64,000 bases of DNA from Companilactobacillus nuruki. Lineage in GTDB: Bacteria; Bacillota; Bacilli; Lactobacillales; Lactobacillaceae. The notes below the pieces were generated by a model that saw only the letters and a program-made list of their open reading frames with translations, ran no database searches and was not told the DNA's origin. The DNA is taken from NCBI RefSeq assembly GCF_002872255.1, contig NZ_NIPR01000064.1, forward strand, positions 1 to 64,000, given 5' to 3'. Position numbers and translations under genes: made by a program. Shown here piece by piece: positions 17,794 to 27,944 of this stretch (the first letter of the stretch is position 1; every line of letters begins with the position of its first letter).

Positions 17794-18591
17794 TTATTTT
17801 CTTCCAAATACTCTGCCCCAAAATCCGGCTTTTTTTGTATGATCTGATAAATCTAGTGGAATATTCTCGCCGAGCATTCGTTTAGCAATATTGCGATAAC
17901 TATGACCAGCATCGCTTGTTTCATCCAAAACAACTGTTCTACCAGTATTAGATGCCGTAATTACCTTATCTTCATCAACTACGATCCCTAACAACGGAAT
18001 TCCCAAATGATTAACAATATTATCAATTTTCATCGAAGTTCCATCATTGACCATATTTCTACGAATACGATTAATAATTAAATGTGGAGTAATAGGCATA
18101 TTCATGTTTTCAAGAATACCAACTACTCGATCTGCATCACTTATAGAAGCAACCTCGGGATTAATAACAACCAGAGCTCCATCAGCAATTGAAACTGCAT
18201 TTTGAAAACCATATTCTATTCCGGCCGGACAGTCAATCATCACGAAATCAAATCGTTGCTTTAACTCTTCAATGATTCTACCCACTGATTCTTTATCTAA
18301 GACATACTTATCAGCAAATTGTGAAGCCGCTAATAAATAAAGTTTATCCTCAAAGCGTGGATCTCTGACCAAGGCTTGAGAAACTACTACTCGATGTTGA
18401 GCCACATCAACAATATCGTAAACTATTCTATTAGTAAGCCCCATTACCGCATCCAAATTACGTAAGCCAATATCCAAATCGACCATACAAACCTTTTTGC
18501 CAAGGCTCGCCAAGACAGTACTAACATTTGCAGTAGTAGTAGTTTTTCCGACTCCACCTTTTCCGGAAGTCACAACTATTGATATCCCCAT
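17794..18591 (-). CDS. minD: Septum site-determining ATPase MinD
   Basis: A 265-aa ParA/MinD-type ATPase. The deviant Walker A motif GKGGVGKTT is at residues 10-18 (signature Lys11), and the C-terminal amphipathic membrane-targeting helix ends FWGRVFGRK. MinD recruits MinC to the membrane to block FtsZ assembly away from midcell. It follows minC by 2 nt. There is no minE; DivIVA, encoded at 3.5-4.2 kb, is the expected positioning factor. Confidence 0.97.
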   Translation of the reverse strand: MGISIVVTSGKGGVGKTTTTANVSTVLASLGKKVCMVDLDIGLRNLDAVMGLTNRIVYDIVDVAQHRVVVSQALVRDPRFEDKLYLLAASQFADKYVLDKESVGRIIEELKQRFDFVMIDCPAGIEYGFQNAVSIADGALVVINPEVASISDADRVVGILENMNMPITPHLIINRIRRNMVNDGTSMKIDNIVNHLGIPLLGIVVDEDKVITASNTGRTVVLDETSDAGHSYRNIAKRMLGENIPLDLSDHTKKAGFWGRVFGRK

Positions 18592-18593
18592 AG

Positions 18594-19262
18594 TTAACCT
18601 GTCCTTTTTTTCAAATCTATCAATCTATTTTTATAATTCGTTAAATCGTCAACACTAATTGAATGTAAATCATCAACAAAGGCAAACTTACCATTCTGAA
18701 AATCAGTTTGATTATCATCAGTAACTATTTCAATAACGTCTGCAATTCTCAGTTGATCAATATTCTTTAAATTACCAAAAATAGCAGCATTGGTATTATC
18801 TGGATAACCAGCCTGAACAATGCCATTAACCTCTCCCAAAATATAAACTGAACCCGTGGCACAAATCTGTGCTCCTTGATGTAAAGTTCCGAGAAAAATC
18901 AAATCGCCTTTATAATCTAATTTTTGACCACTACGAACAATTCCTGATTCAACATTAGTTCTATTTTTATCTAATATTTCATTGACCGTTGCTTTATCTT
19001 CAACATTAGATTCAATATCTTGCAATTCTAATTGTGGAAATTTATCAAAAAAATTTATTAATTCATCTTTTTGATGTTTATTTAATAAACGATTACCCGT
19101 TTTCACGGTAAATTTTATGACATCATCAGTTTCACTAGATGATTTGACATTTTGTTGCATAATCAATGTTTTTAATTCCTTAAACGCCTGATCATAATTG
19201 GCTAACACATCGACAATAACAGAATAGCCATTTTTATCACCCTTTAAAATGATGTCACTCAT
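18594..19262 (-). CDS. minC: Septum site-determining protein MinC
   Basis: A 222-aa inhibitor of FtsZ polymerisation. The N-terminal FtsZ-binding domain (about 1-100) is poorly conserved. The C-terminal beta-helix domain shows IVRSGQKLDYKGDLIFLGTLHQGAQICATGSVYILGE-type repeats typical of MinC (about 115-190). The start overlaps the mreD stop (ATGA), so the two are translationally coupled. It acts with MinD. Confidence 0.94.
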   Translation of the reverse strand: MSDIILKGDKNGYSVIVDVLANYDQAFKELKTLIMQQNVKSSSETDDVIKFTVKTGNRLLNKHQKDELINFFDKFPQLELQDIESNVEDKATVNEILDKNRTNVESGIVRSGQKLDYKGDLIFLGTLHQGAQICATGSVYILGEVNGIVQAGYPDNTNAAIFGNLKNIDQLRIADVIEIVTDDNQTDFQNGKFAFVDDLHSISVDDLTNYKNRLIDLKKRTG

Positions 19263-19801
19263 TTATTATCCCTCCGATATTTCACCAACCATTCGGATAT
19301 ATTTGCTAGGGGAATATATAGAATGAATAAAACAACCACATTCCATAGCAAGGTTGGTCCTAAGGTATAAGTGATGAAATCTAAAACGTCCGTATTTGTT
19401 TGTTGCAATAATCTTTCCAGCAGATAAATTCCTGATTGTAAGAATGTTAATGACAAGAAATAAATTGATAATTCGTAACCCATATTATTTTTTACTAACA
19501 AGAATTTAAAATGATCAATTCCCACCATCATCAATGGCAACAATATTGTATATAAACCAATAATCCCATAGTAATAAGAATCATACAGAACTCCAAAAAC
19601 TATTCCATAGATAATTAATTGTCTACGATCATCAATCCTCATAGTTAGCATGACAATAACCATCAACATAAGCTGCGGTAAAATCGATACTACACCATGA
19701 TTCATATTATTCAAAAAGGCCCATTTCATTAAACCATCAAGGTAAAATGCTAACAAAATGAATAATACTTGACCAAAGATTTTTTGTGCTTTTATATTCA
19801 T
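19259..19801 (-). CDS. mreD: Rod shape-determining membrane protein MreD
   Basis: A 180-aa protein with about five or six membrane helices and little soluble sequence. MreD is poorly conserved, so the assignment leans on topology, length and its place between mreC and minC. It links MreB and MreC to the peptidoglycan elongation machinery. Its ATG overlaps the mreC stop (TAATG). Confidence 0.93.
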   Translation of the reverse strand: MNIKAQKIFGQVLFILLAFYLDGLMKWAFLNNMNHGVVSILPQLMLMVIVMLTMRIDDRRQLIIYGIVFGVLYDSYYYGIIGLYTILLPLMMVGIDHFKFLLVKNNMGYELSIYFLSLTFLQSGIYLLERLLQQTNTDVLDFITYTLGPTLLWNVVVLFILYIPLANISEWLVKYRRDNK

Positions 19802-20664
19802 TAATTTTCACCACTAACAGATGACTTAATAACCGTCACAACTGTAAAGTTACGTAATTCGGCAGCTGGGGTAATATAGACTGAATTTGTCATCCCATAA
19901 TTATCCTTCTTAATTCCATAAACCTTACCAATGTACAATCCTCGAGGTGTTAATCCACCTAAACCTGATGTAATAACGCTTTGGCCTTTTTTGATATTTT
20001 TAGTAGAATTGACATTTTCCATAACTAAATCACCGGTTGAACTATCATAACGGCTAACTACCCCGGTAACACTCTTATTGTCTGTCCCAAGAATTTCTGC
20101 AGCAAATTTATCATTTAACTCATTATTAGTTGAAATAAGCTCAACTTTAGAACTCATCTTATTGACTTCAACAATTCTACCAATCAATCCCTTTCCAGAC
20201 ATTACTGGCATATTCTTTTTAATGCCACTGGTTTGCCCACGATTAATTGTTAAATAACTCTGCCAACTACTTGGTGAACGTGACAATACTGAAGCATTGG
20301 TTGTTGAGTAATCAGTCAAAGTACCATTTAGTTTTAATTCTTGTTTTAATTTTTTATTCTCTTCTTGAACTACTTCTAATTTAGCCTGATTTTGCGCTAA
20401 TTCGCCAATTCTTGACTTGAGACGTTTATTCTCAGAGTAAGTATTATATAAGTCAGAAAATTCTGAGGTAGCATTTTTAATGGCATTGGTTGGATACGCA
20501 AAAACTCCTCCCACCACGCTAACAACATCATTACCAACTTGTTGAACTACTGGTGGTGTGCTCTTCTTATCACGAATATTAACAGTTACCGCCAAAAGAC
20601 CAAAAGTAACGATAATCAGTATCATTAAAATAATCAATTTTTTATTTGAAAAAAACTTTTGCAT
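19801..20664 (-). CDS. mreC: Cell shape-determining protein MreC
   Basis: A 287-aa bitopic protein: basic N terminus, one membrane helix (about 9-27), a coiled coil (about 68-108) and an extracellular beta-barrel domain containing VLSRSPSSWQSYLTINRG and VITSGLGGLTPRGLYIGKV. It scaffolds the elongasome outside the membrane and regulates class B PBPs. It lies 45 nt after mreB; a short terminator-like hairpin sits in that gap and may reduce mreC expression relative to mreB. Confidence 0.97.
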   Translation of the reverse strand: MQKFFSNKKLIILMILIIVTFGLLAVTVNIRDKKSTPPVVQQVGNDVVSVVGGVFAYPTNAIKNATSEFSDLYNTYSENKRLKSRIGELAQNQAKLEVVQEENKKLKQELKLNGTLTDYSTTNASVLSRSPSSWQSYLTINRGQTSGIKKNMPVMSGKGLIGRIVEVNKMSSKVELISTNNELNDKFAAEILGTDNKSVTGVVSRYDSSTGDLVMENVNSTKNIKKGQSVITSGLGGLTPRGLYIGKVYGIKKDNYGMTNSVYITPAAELRNFTVVTVIKSSVSGEN

Positions 20665-20689
20665 TGCTTCCTCCTAGTAGATCAAATAA

Positions 20690-20710
20690 AAAAAACGGGA
20701 TTAACCCGCT
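20690..20710 (-). terminator. Short intrinsic hairpin between mreB and mreC
   Basis: Minus strand: AGCGGG-TTAAT-CCCGT followed by a run of U overlaps the mreB stop region. The stem is only about 5-6 bp, so partial read-through into mreC-mreD-minCD is likely. Confidence 0.6.
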
Positions 20711-21711
20711 TATTTTTGGCGACGCATTACATCGATATTTTTAAGTGATTCACCAGTACCGATGGCCACACAATCTAGTGGGTCTTGAGCAATGAACACG
20801 GGAACCCCAGTTGCTTCAGATATTACCTCTGGCAAATGATGTAATAACGCACCACCACCGGTAAGAACAATACCATGATCAATAACATCGGCAGCAATTT
20901 CAGGAGATGTTTCCTCAAGAGTTTCTTTAATTGTCTCAATGATTTCTTCAACGTTTTCATGAATAGCTGTGGCAATATCTTCACCAGTTAGTTGAACTGT
21001 TTTAGGTAAACCTGTAACTAAATCACGACCACGAATCTGCATTGAATCAATTTCTTTCGCCTTTTCAATTGAAGCTGAACCAATCTGAATTTTAACATCT
21101 TCAGCTGTTCTTTCACCAATTTGAAGATTAAAGTTTGATTTAATATAAGCAGAAATTGAATCATCAAACTTATCACCAGCAACACGAATTGATCGTGATG
21201 AAACAATACCACCCAATGAAATAGTAGCAACATCAGTTGTTCCACCACCAATATCAACAACCATATTACCTGTTGGGTCCATAACTGGAAGTCCAGCACC
21301 AATAGCAGCTGCAAATGGTTCTTCAATTACATATGCTTCACGGGCACCAGCATGTTGAGTAGCTTCAATAACAGCTCTCTTTTCAACCTCAGTAACACCA
21401 CTTGGAACACAAACCATAACTGATGGTTTTGAATTATTAGCTGTTTTTTCGATGAAATATTTCATCATAGCAGCTGTTGTGTCATAGTCAGCGATAACAC
21501 CGTCACGCATTGGACGAATTGCGGATATACTACCCGGTGTGCGACCAATCATTTCACGTGCATCTGAACCAACTGCAACAATTTCTCCAGTGTTATTATT
21601 TTTTGCAACAACTGAAGGTTCATTTAAAACTATACCTTTTCCTTCAGCATAAACTAGAGTATTTGCAGTTCCCAAGTCTATACCGAGCTTCTTTGATCCA
21701 ATACCAAACAA
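20710..21711 (-). CDS. mreB: Rod shape-determining actin homologue MreB
   Basis: A 333-aa bacterial actin. Phosphate-binding motifs are [13 protein letters not shown] near the N terminus and [13 protein letters not shown]; the adenosine motif is VLTGGGALL near residue 285. It directs lateral wall synthesis. The start is TTG 21709-21711, with GGAGAG 8 nt upstream. It heads mreBCD-minCD and has a TATAAT-type extended -10 upstream. A second MreB paralogue (Mbl) is encoded at 38.2-39.2 kb. Confidence 0.97.
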   Translation of the reverse strand: MFGIGSKKLGIDLGTANTLVYAEGKGIVLNEPSVVAKNNNTGEIVAVGSDAREMIGRTPGSISAIRPMRDGVIADYDTTAAMMKYFIEKTANNSKPSVMVCVPSGVTEVEKRAVIEATQHAGAREAYVIEEPFAAAIGAGLPVMDPTGNMVVDIGGGTTDVATISLGGIVSSRSIRVAGDKFDDSISAYIKSNFNLQIGERTAEDVKIQIGSASIEKAKEIDSMQIRGRDLVTGLPKTVQLTGEDIATAIHENVEEIIETIKETLEETSPEIAADVIDHGIVLTGGGALLHHLPEVISEATGVPVFIAQDPLDCVAIGTGESLKNIDVMRRQK

Positions 21712-21759
21712 TTTATTTTCTCTCCTTTAAAGTACACACCACATTTTACGCTAAACAAA

Positions 21760-21765
21760 ATTATA
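21760..21765 (-). promoter_or_regulatory. Extended -10 of the mreB promoter
   Basis: Minus strand TGATATAAT contains a perfect TATAAT with a TGn extension, about 45 nt upstream of the mreB ribosome-binding site. The -35 region (CTTTAA) is weak, which fits an extended -10 promoter. Confidence 0.55.
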
Positions 21766-21805
21766 TCATAGAAAACGCCGAATTAAAGTACGACGAAATC
21801 ATATC

Positions 21806-22441
21806 CTAAATTAAATTTAAAGACTTTAAACTAGAATAGTTTTTTTTAGTAATAATTAAGTGATCGATTAAGTTTATTCCTATTAAGTGACAGCATTTTT
21901 TCAAACGAATAGTAAATTCCTGATCGTTCTTTGAAAACATTAACGACCCATTAGGATGATTATGTGCTATTACAACCTGTGTTGCTGACATCCCAACTGC
22001 TTCTCGTAAAATATCCCGAGGATGAACAGTTGCTTGATCAACTGTACCAATAAAAATAATTTTCTCACATATCACATGATAACTATTATTTAAATAAACT
22101 GCTATTAATTTTTCTTGCGGGGCGTTTCCAATTTTATTTATTAAATGCCGTCCTACATCATCTACAGAAACAACTTCTTCAGGCAAAGTTTCAGATTGAA
22201 TCTTTCTCATTCCTAATTCAATTGATGCTAAAACTTTACAAGCTTGAGCTACTCCAATACCATTAAACGACATTAATTGTTCCAAACTCAAATTTAAACC
22301 ATCAGAATTACAAAGAATCTTTTGGGATAAATCTAAAACCGAATTTTGTTTTGTTCCATTGCCAATAATAACGGCTAACAATTCTTCATTTTTTAAGGTG
22401 CTGACACCATATGCTAAAATCTTTTCTCTTAAATTTATCAT
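21806..22441 (-). CDS. radC: RadC/DUF2466 family JAB-domain protein
   Basis: A 211-aa protein with an N-terminal helix-hairpin-helix region (about 15-70) and a C-terminal JAMM metalloprotease-like domain. The metal motif is H160-x-H162 (HNHPNG) with Asp173. The historical link to DNA repair is not well supported biochemically, so the role is open. There is no recognisable ribosome-binding site before ATG 22439-22441; it starts 11 nt after folC and may be translationally coupled. Confidence 0.9.
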   Translation of the reverse strand: MINLREKILAYGVSTLKNEELLAVIIGNGTKQNSVLDLSQKILCNSDGLNLSLEQLMSFNGIGVAQACKVLASIELGMRKIQSETLPEEVVSVDDVGRHLINKIGNAPQEKLIAVYLNNSYHVICEKIIFIGTVDQATVHPRDILREAVGMSATQVVIAHNHPNGSLMFSKNDQEFTIRLKKCCHLIGINLIDHLIITKKNYSSLKSLNLI

Positions 22442-22452
22442 TATATTTAAGA

Positions 22453-23718
22453 TTACGAAAAGAATTTTTCTAAATCCGAAATTAAATAAAAAGAACCGGT
22501 AATTAATAATATTTGACTCTTAGTCATTGTGTCAATTATTTTCTGTAACTCTTCATAGTAATTTTCAACAAAAGATACATTCGTATAAGTACTAAAATCA
22601 TAATCACTGGCTTTAGCAGAACGCTCCATATCTAGTTTTGTCACATAGACATGTTTTGTTTTTGCTGCTAATTCATCTAATATTTCATGACGGTCTTTAT
22701 CTTTCATTCCAGCATATAAAACAATTATATCCTTATTTTCATCGTTAATTGTTAAAGAATTAATTAAATTGTAAATTGCTGAGATATTATGAGCCCCATC
22801 CATCAAAATCAAAGGATCTTTTTGAACGATCTGAGCCCTCCCTGGCAGATGCTTCTTATCAAGTGCTCGCTTAATCAAGTTAACATCAATCTGTTGTTGC
22901 TGTTGGATTTGATATTTTTCAAAAGCACATATAGCAATCGCAGCATTCATTGCCGTAGTCTTCTCAAAACCCAAACAATTTACATCCTCAATAGTTACAT
23001 GATTATCTTGATATGTAAATGATAATTTAAATTTATTGCTTTGATAATTACTTATAGAAAAATCCCGTCCAAATTCAAATAATGGACTGTTTTGTTGTTG
23101 AGCTTCTTTTTCTACTATTCCTTTAACAGATTCATGTATTAAGCCTGTAATAATTGGTTTATTTTTTTTAATAATACCTGATTTTTCTTTGGCGATATCT
23201 TGAATTGTTGGTCCAATTAGTTTTTCATGATCCAAATCAATCGAGGTAATGATAGAAATGTCTGGCAAGATAACATTGGTTTTATCATGTTTGGCACCAA
23301 TACCAGCTTCAATTACTGCTACATCAACACGTTCTTGAAAATAAAAATAACCCAAGATTGTTACAAATTCAAATTCAGCTAAGGGAATCTCAGCAACTAT
23401 TTCTTTCACATAGTTAACCAATTTGAGCAAATCGCTATTAGATATATATTCATGATTGATCTGAATTCGTTCATTAAATTCAGTAACAAAGGGTGACGTA
23501 AACATACCCACACGTTTTCCAGTTGCTTCTAACAGGTTACTCAAAAAATTAGTTGTTGATCCTTTACCATTAGTTCCGGTAATATGGATTGTTTCATAAC
23601 TATCTTGGGGATCTCCTAATCGATGCAACGCTTGTTTAATATTTTCTAAACCATTGGTCCGTTGAAACTTGGGTAACGAATGAATATAATTAATTGCCTC
23701 TTGATAATCTTTTAGCAC
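22453..23718 (-). CDS. folC: Folylpolyglutamate synthase/dihydrofolate synthase
   Basis: A Mur-ligase-like enzyme of 421 aa that adds glutamate to folates (and possibly to dihydropteroate). The P-loop TGTNGKGST is about residue 46-54, and the family stretch DGAHNISA is in the C-terminal half. I prefer GTG 23716-23718 as start, with GGAG 8 nt upstream. A TTG 27 nt earlier (23743-23745) lies at the edge of the upstream hairpin and has no ribosome-binding site. It lies downstream of valS, separated by a hairpin with a U run. Confidence 0.94.
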   Translation of the reverse strand: MLKDYQEAINYIHSLPKFQRTNGLENIKQALHRLGDPQDSYETIHITGTNGKGSTTNFLSNLLEATGKRVGMFTSPFVTEFNERIQINHEYISNSDLLKLVNYVKEIVAEIPLAEFEFVTILGYFYFQERVDVAVIEAGIGAKHDKTNVILPDISIITSIDLDHEKLIGPTIQDIAKEKSGIIKKNKPIITGLIHESVKGIVEKEAQQQNSPLFEFGRDFSISNYQSNKFKLSFTYQDNHVTIEDVNCLGFEKTTAMNAAIAICAFEKYQIQQQQQIDVNLIKRALDKKHLPGRAQIVQKDPLILMDGAHNISAIYNLINSLTINDENKDIIVLYAGMKDKDRHEILDELAAKTKHVYVTKLDMERSAKASDYDFSTYTNVSFVENYYEELQKIIDTMTKSQILLITGSFYLISDLEKFFS

Positions 23719-23743
23719 TTTTCTCGCTCCAATTTTATTAAAC

Positions 23744-23773
23744 AAAAAGGGCTGACATCCGCCACCCCTTTTT
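23744..23773 (-). terminator. Intrinsic terminator between valS and folC
   Basis: Arms 23761-23773 and 23744-23756 pair over 13 bp with one mismatch and a four-base loop. The 3' arm ends in CCCTTTTT. A TATAAT (23774-23779 on the minus strand) sits immediately upstream, so the same hairpin could instead be the first structure of a folC transcript. Confidence 0.7.
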
Positions 23774-23790
23774 ATTATATACTCAAATTA

Positions 23791-26439
23791 CTATTTGTTA
23801 TCTTTTAATTGTTGAATTCTCTTTTGAATCTTGTCTTGACGTAATTTATAGTCAGCCAATTTTTCTTTTTGTTCATTAAAGACCTTTTCAGGCGCTTTTT
23901 CAACAAACCCCTTATTAGAAAGTTTTTTATCTAAACGAGTTATTTCTTTATCTAGTTTAGCGACTTCCTCATTTTGACGAGCTATTTCTTCGTCAAGATT
24001 AATCAACTCTGCCAATGGTACATATAATTCAGCACTATTAGTAACGGCAGTCATTGCCAAAGCAGGAGCCTGAGCATCTGTCGCAACGGTCAATTCCTTA
24101 GGATGCATGAAACGATCAATATACTCTTTATTACTTAAAATAATATCTTTGACCGTTTCATCCTGTGGTTTGATCATAATATCAACTGCATTAGACATTG
24201 GAGCGCTTGCTTCAACACGAATCTTTCTTGATGACTTGATCAAATCAATCAAGATATCCATTTGTTCCATAGCATCACTATTATCTAATTCGGATTGATA
24301 CTCTGGATACTTGGCATGCATGATCGACTTACCGTTATGTGGCATTGTCAACCAAATCTTTTCAGTTACAAAAGGCATGATTGGATGTAATAATCTCAAA
24401 GTTTGATCAAGTACATATGTCAAAATCATTCTCTTTTGTTGCTTAGCTGCCTCGTCATCCCCTGTCAAGGTAGCTTTACTCATTTCAATGTACCAATCAC
24501 AAAAATCATTCCAGATGAAACTATAAAGACTACGTTCTACCTCACCAAATTCAAATTTATTCATTAATTCATTAATGTTCTTAACCGTACTGTTTAGTTT
24601 GGCCAAAATCCACTTATCAGAAAGATCATAACTTGTTACCTTAGAAAGATCATCCATGGCAGGAGTATCATCGTCAAGATTCATGATAACGTAACGTGAA
24701 GCATTCCAGATCTTGTTGATGAAGTTCCAAGACGCATCCATTTTATCGTAACTGAATCTTGTATCTTGACCAGGTGTTGTTCCGTTCATTGCAAACCAGC
24801 GCAAAGCATCAGCACCATATTTCTTAATGACATCCATTGGATCAATACCATTACCCAATGACTTACTCATCTTACGGCCTTGTGAGTCACGCATCAAACC
24901 ATGAATAACTACGTTATCAAATGGCTTTTTACCGGTAAACTTCAAACTTTGGAAAATCATTCTAGAAACCCAAAATGGAATAATGTCATAACCAGTAACT
25001 AATGTGTCGGTTGGGAAATAACGTTTATAATCTTCTGAATCTTCATCAGGCCAACCCATAGTTGAAAATGGCCATAGTGCACTTGAGAACCATGTGTCAA
25101 GCACATCATTATCTTGTTCCCAATTTTCGATATCTTCAGGAGCCGTTTCGCCAACGTAGGTTTCGCCAGTTTGCTTGTTATACCAAGCTGGAATTTGATG
25201 TCCCCACCATAATTGTCTTGAAATAACCCAATCATGAATATTTTCCATCCATTGAGTAAAGGTATCTTCAAAACGATCAGGAACAAAATTAACTTTATTG
25301 TCACTCTTTTGATTCTTCAAAACCATTTCAGCGAGTGGTTTCATCTTAACAAACCATTGAGTTGATAGTCTTGGTTCAACTTGTACTCCGGAACGTTCTG
25401 AATGACCAACACTGTGAACGTAAGGCTCGATCTTAATCATATCGTCATCATCTTGTAAGTCTTTTACAATAGCCTTGCGAGCTTCAAAACGATCCATGCC
25501 GTCATACTTACCAGCATTTTCATTCATTGTTCCATCAGCATTCATTGTATTAATACGTTCTAGATCATGTCTATTACCAACAGCAAAATCATTAGGATCA
25601 TGGGCCGGTGTGATTTTTACCATACCAGTACCAAAGTCTTTATCAACATAATGATCAGTAATAATTGGAATTTTACGGTTTACTAATGGTACAACAACTT
25701 CCTTACCGACAATATCCTTGTAACGCTCATCGTCAGGAGCAACAGCAACGGCAACATCACCAAACATTGTTTCCGGACGCGTTGTAGCAATTTCGATAAA
25801 ACCTGATCCATCAGCATAAGGGTACTTAACATGATAGAAAGCACCTTGATCATCTTGGTGAATAACCTCAATATCTGACAAGGCAGTTTGTAATTGTGGA
25901 TCCCAGTTGATAATATATTCGCCACGATAAATTAGGCCTTCATTATATAACTTAACAAAGACTTTACGAACAGCTTTAGATAAGCCCTCATCAAGGGTGA
26001 ATCTTTCACGTGAGTAATCAAGTGATAGGCCTAATTTACCCCATTGAGATTTAATAATTGAAGCGAATTCATCCTTCCACTTCCAAACCTCATCAACAAA
26101 TTTTTCACGTCCAAGATCATAACGAGTGATTCCTTGTTCACGTAATTTAGCTTCGACCTTTGCTTGAGTAGCAATTCCAGCATGATCCATACCTGGTAAA
26201 TACAATGTATCGTAACCTTGCATACGCTTGTAACGAATCAAAGTATCTTGAATAGTTGTGTCCCAAGCATGTCCCATATGTAATTTTCCAGTAACATTGG
26301 GTGGTGGAATAACAATTGAATAAGGCTTGGCTTTTTTATCTCCTGAAGGTTTAAAATCATCATCATCTAACCATGTTTGATAACGACCTTCTTCAACCTC
26401 TTGAGGGTTATACTTTGTGTCCATATTGATTTCTCTCAT
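23791..26439 (-). CDS. valS: Valyl-tRNA synthetase
   Basis: An 882-aa class Ia synthetase that charges tRNA-Val. The HIGH motif is HMGH at 54-57 and KMSKS is at 523-527. An editing domain lies between them (GDVAVAV, then HDPNDFAVG). The C terminus (about 810-882) is a coiled-coil tRNA-binding arm. ATG 26437-26439 has GGGAG 6-7 nt upstream. A T-box leader with its own strong promoter precedes it; folC lies downstream. Confidence 0.98.
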   Translation of the reverse strand: MREINMDTKYNPQEVEEGRYQTWLDDDDFKPSGDKKAKPYSIVIPPPNVTGKLHMGHAWDTTIQDTLIRYKRMQGYDTLYLPGMDHAGIATQAKVEAKLREQGITRYDLGREKFVDEVWKWKDEFASIIKSQWGKLGLSLDYSRERFTLDEGLSKAVRKVFVKLYNEGLIYRGEYIINWDPQLQTALSDIEVIHQDDQGAFYHVKYPYADGSGFIEIATTRPETMFGDVAVAVAPDDERYKDIVGKEVVVPLVNRKIPIITDHYVDKDFGTGMVKITPAHDPNDFAVGNRHDLERINTMNADGTMNENAGKYDGMDRFEARKAIVKDLQDDDDMIKIEPYVHSVGHSERSGVQVEPRLSTQWFVKMKPLAEMVLKNQKSDNKVNFVPDRFEDTFTQWMENIHDWVISRQLWWGHQIPAWYNKQTGETYVGETAPEDIENWEQDNDVLDTWFSSALWPFSTMGWPDEDSEDYKRYFPTDTLVTGYDIIPFWVSRMIFQSLKFTGKKPFDNVVIHGLMRDSQGRKMSKSLGNGIDPMDVIKKYGADALRWFAMNGTTPGQDTRFSYDKMDASWNFINKIWNASRYVIMNLDDDTPAMDDLSKVTSYDLSDKWILAKLNSTVKNINELMNKFEFGEVERSLYSFIWNDFCDWYIEMSKATLTGDDEAAKQQKRMILTYVLDQTLRLLHPIMPFVTEKIWLTMPHNGKSIMHAKYPEYQSELDNSDAMEQMDILIDLIKSSRKIRVEASAPMSNAVDIMIKPQDETVKDIILSNKEYIDRFMHPKELTVATDAQAPALAMTAVTNSAELYVPLAELINLDEEIARQNEEVAKLDKEITRLDKKLSNKGFVEKAPEKVFNEQKEKLADYKLRQDKIQKRIQQLKDNK

Positions 26440-26470
26440 ATTTTTCTCCCAAATAATTTTTCTAAAATCA

Positions 26471-26672
26471 AAAAAAGAGCCTCCATCCCAATAGGACGAA
26501 GACTCGCGGTACCACCTAAATTAAGAGTCAATCTGACTCTTCACTCAACAGATAACGGTGGCCCGATCATTTAAAATGATAGCTCACAGGTAACAATTAA
26601 TTAACTTGATTAGGCAATTCTCAACAACATGCCTTCTCTGAAATCTTACTAACCAACACTCCTGCTCAAAGC
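26471..26672 (-). promoter_or_regulatory. T-box leader (tRNA-Val sensing) of valS
   Basis: Contains the consensus core AGGTGGTACCGCG (26505-26517) and a terminator with arms 26494-26505 and 26477-26489 followed by seven U. The base of stem I appears to be GCAGG (around 26662-26666) pairing with CCTGT, and GUU followed by A lies just 5' of the latter, matching a valine specifier. A separate hairpin (AAGAGTCAGATTGACTCTT) lies upstream of the T-box. Confidence 0.95.
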
Positions 26673-26682
26673 TGATATTTTG

Positions 26683-26711
26683 ATAATAAATCATAAATCA
26701 TTAAACGTCAA
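26683..26711 (-). promoter_or_regulatory. valS promoter
   Basis: Minus strand: TTGACG (26706-26711), a 17-bp spacer and TATTAT (26683-26688), a close match to the vegetative consensus. It lies between the thiI stop codon and the T-box leader. Confidence 0.75.
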
Positions 26712-26717
26712 TCAGTT

Positions 26718-27935
26718 TTATAGCAAACTACTAATGTTTTCCTGATCGTTTTCCATAAACTTATCGCCATGCTCAATTGTTGTAATCTTAATTCCATCCA
26801 TTGATCTTTGAATCAACCCATCAATATCAAGTGAACTTTCAAATTTACGAGTTTTTTCAATATTGGGACGAGTTTTTGGTGATGGTGGAGCAAAAACTGT
26901 ACAGCAATCTTCGAATGGTTGAATTGATAAATTAAAGGTATCAATTTTTTCTGCTAAACGAATAATTTCAGTTTTATCCATGGTTGCAACTGGACGTAAA
27001 ATTGGCGTCGTTGTTACGTCATTAATTGCGGCCATACTTTCCAAAGTTTGTGATGCAACTTGACCGACAGCCTCACCATTAAAAATAGCCAAACCATGTT
27101 CTTTTTCACGAATTAAATCTGTCAACCGCAACATAAAACGACGTTGAATAGTCATCAAGTATCCTTCAGGTACACTTGATTTGATAGTTTCTTGAATTTC
27201 AGCAAAAGGAACTTCGATGAATTTGATATTACCACCAAAAGCAGTCAATTTAGATGTTAATTCCTTAGCCTTGTTCAGCGCTTGTTCTGAGGTATATGGA
27301 GGACTAAAGAAATGAACCATTTCAATATCTACTCCACGTTTCATAGCCAAATATCCGGCAACAGGTGAATCAATTCCACCTGAAAGCATCAACATTGCCT
27401 TTCCAGCAGTACCAACAGGCAAACCACCAGCACCCTTGACAGTCAGATATGAGAGATATATTCCATCTTGTCTAACTTCAACGGAAATTTTAATATCGGG
27501 CTTTTTCATTTCAACATCAATTCCAGGAAATTCATCACAGATGGCATCCCCTAGTTGCATGTTTACCTGATTAGTATCAAGTGGATAATTGTGATCAGAA
27601 CGTTTGGTTCCTACCTTAAAACTCATACCAGGTTTATAGGCTTCATGCATCATTTCGATAGCCTTTTTCTTAACATCTTCAAAATCGCGAGAAACCTTTA
27701 CACTCAAAGAAAAAGTTTGAATTCCAAACACATTTTTCAGTTTCTCCATAACTGGCTTTGCATCAACTCCATTAAGGTTAATGTGTAAACGATCGCGATG
27801 TGGTTGTAATCTAAGCTCAGGAAAATCCTTTAAAACTTTAGCAACATTACCGTGAAGACGGTCGATGAAGCTCTTGCGATTCTTACCCTTAGTTGAAAGT
27901 TCGCCATAACGAACCATAATTTCAGTATATTCCAT
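26718..27935 (-). CDS. thiI: tRNA 4-thiouridine synthase ThiI
   Basis: A 405-aa enzyme that adenylates and thiolates U8 of tRNA. It has an N-terminal ferredoxin-like/THUMP region (about 1-165) and a PP-loop ATPase domain with [11 protein letters not shown] near residue 180. It ends shortly after the [14 protein letters not shown] motif and lacks the C-terminal rhodanese domain of enterobacterial ThiI, as is usual in Gram-positives. The adjacent cysteine desulfurase, 9 nt upstream, is the expected sulfur donor. Confidence 0.97.
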   Translation of the reverse strand: MEYTEIMVRYGELSTKGKNRKSFIDRLHGNVAKVLKDFPELRLQPHRDRLHINLNGVDAKPVMEKLKNVFGIQTFSLSVKVSRDFEDVKKKAIEMMHEAYKPGMSFKVGTKRSDHNYPLDTNQVNMQLGDAICDEFPGIDVEMKKPDIKISVEVRQDGIYLSYLTVKGAGGLPVGTAGKAMLMLSGGIDSPVAGYLAMKRGVDIEMVHFFSPPYTSEQALNKAKELTSKLTAFGGNIKFIEVPFAEIQETIKSSVPEGYLMTIQRRFMLRLTDLIREKEHGLAIFNGEAVGQVASQTLESMAAINDVTTTPILRPVATMDKTEIIRLAEKIDTFNLSIQPFEDCCTVFAPPSPKTRPNIEKTRKFESSLDIDGLIQRSMDGIKITTIEHGDKFMENDQENISSLL

Positions 27936-27944
27936 TTAATTCTC

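Noticed and set aside
25683-25925. 80-codon minus-strand frame within valS
   Set aside because: Out-of-frame shadow of valS on the same strand; leucine-rich translation typical of a shifted frame.
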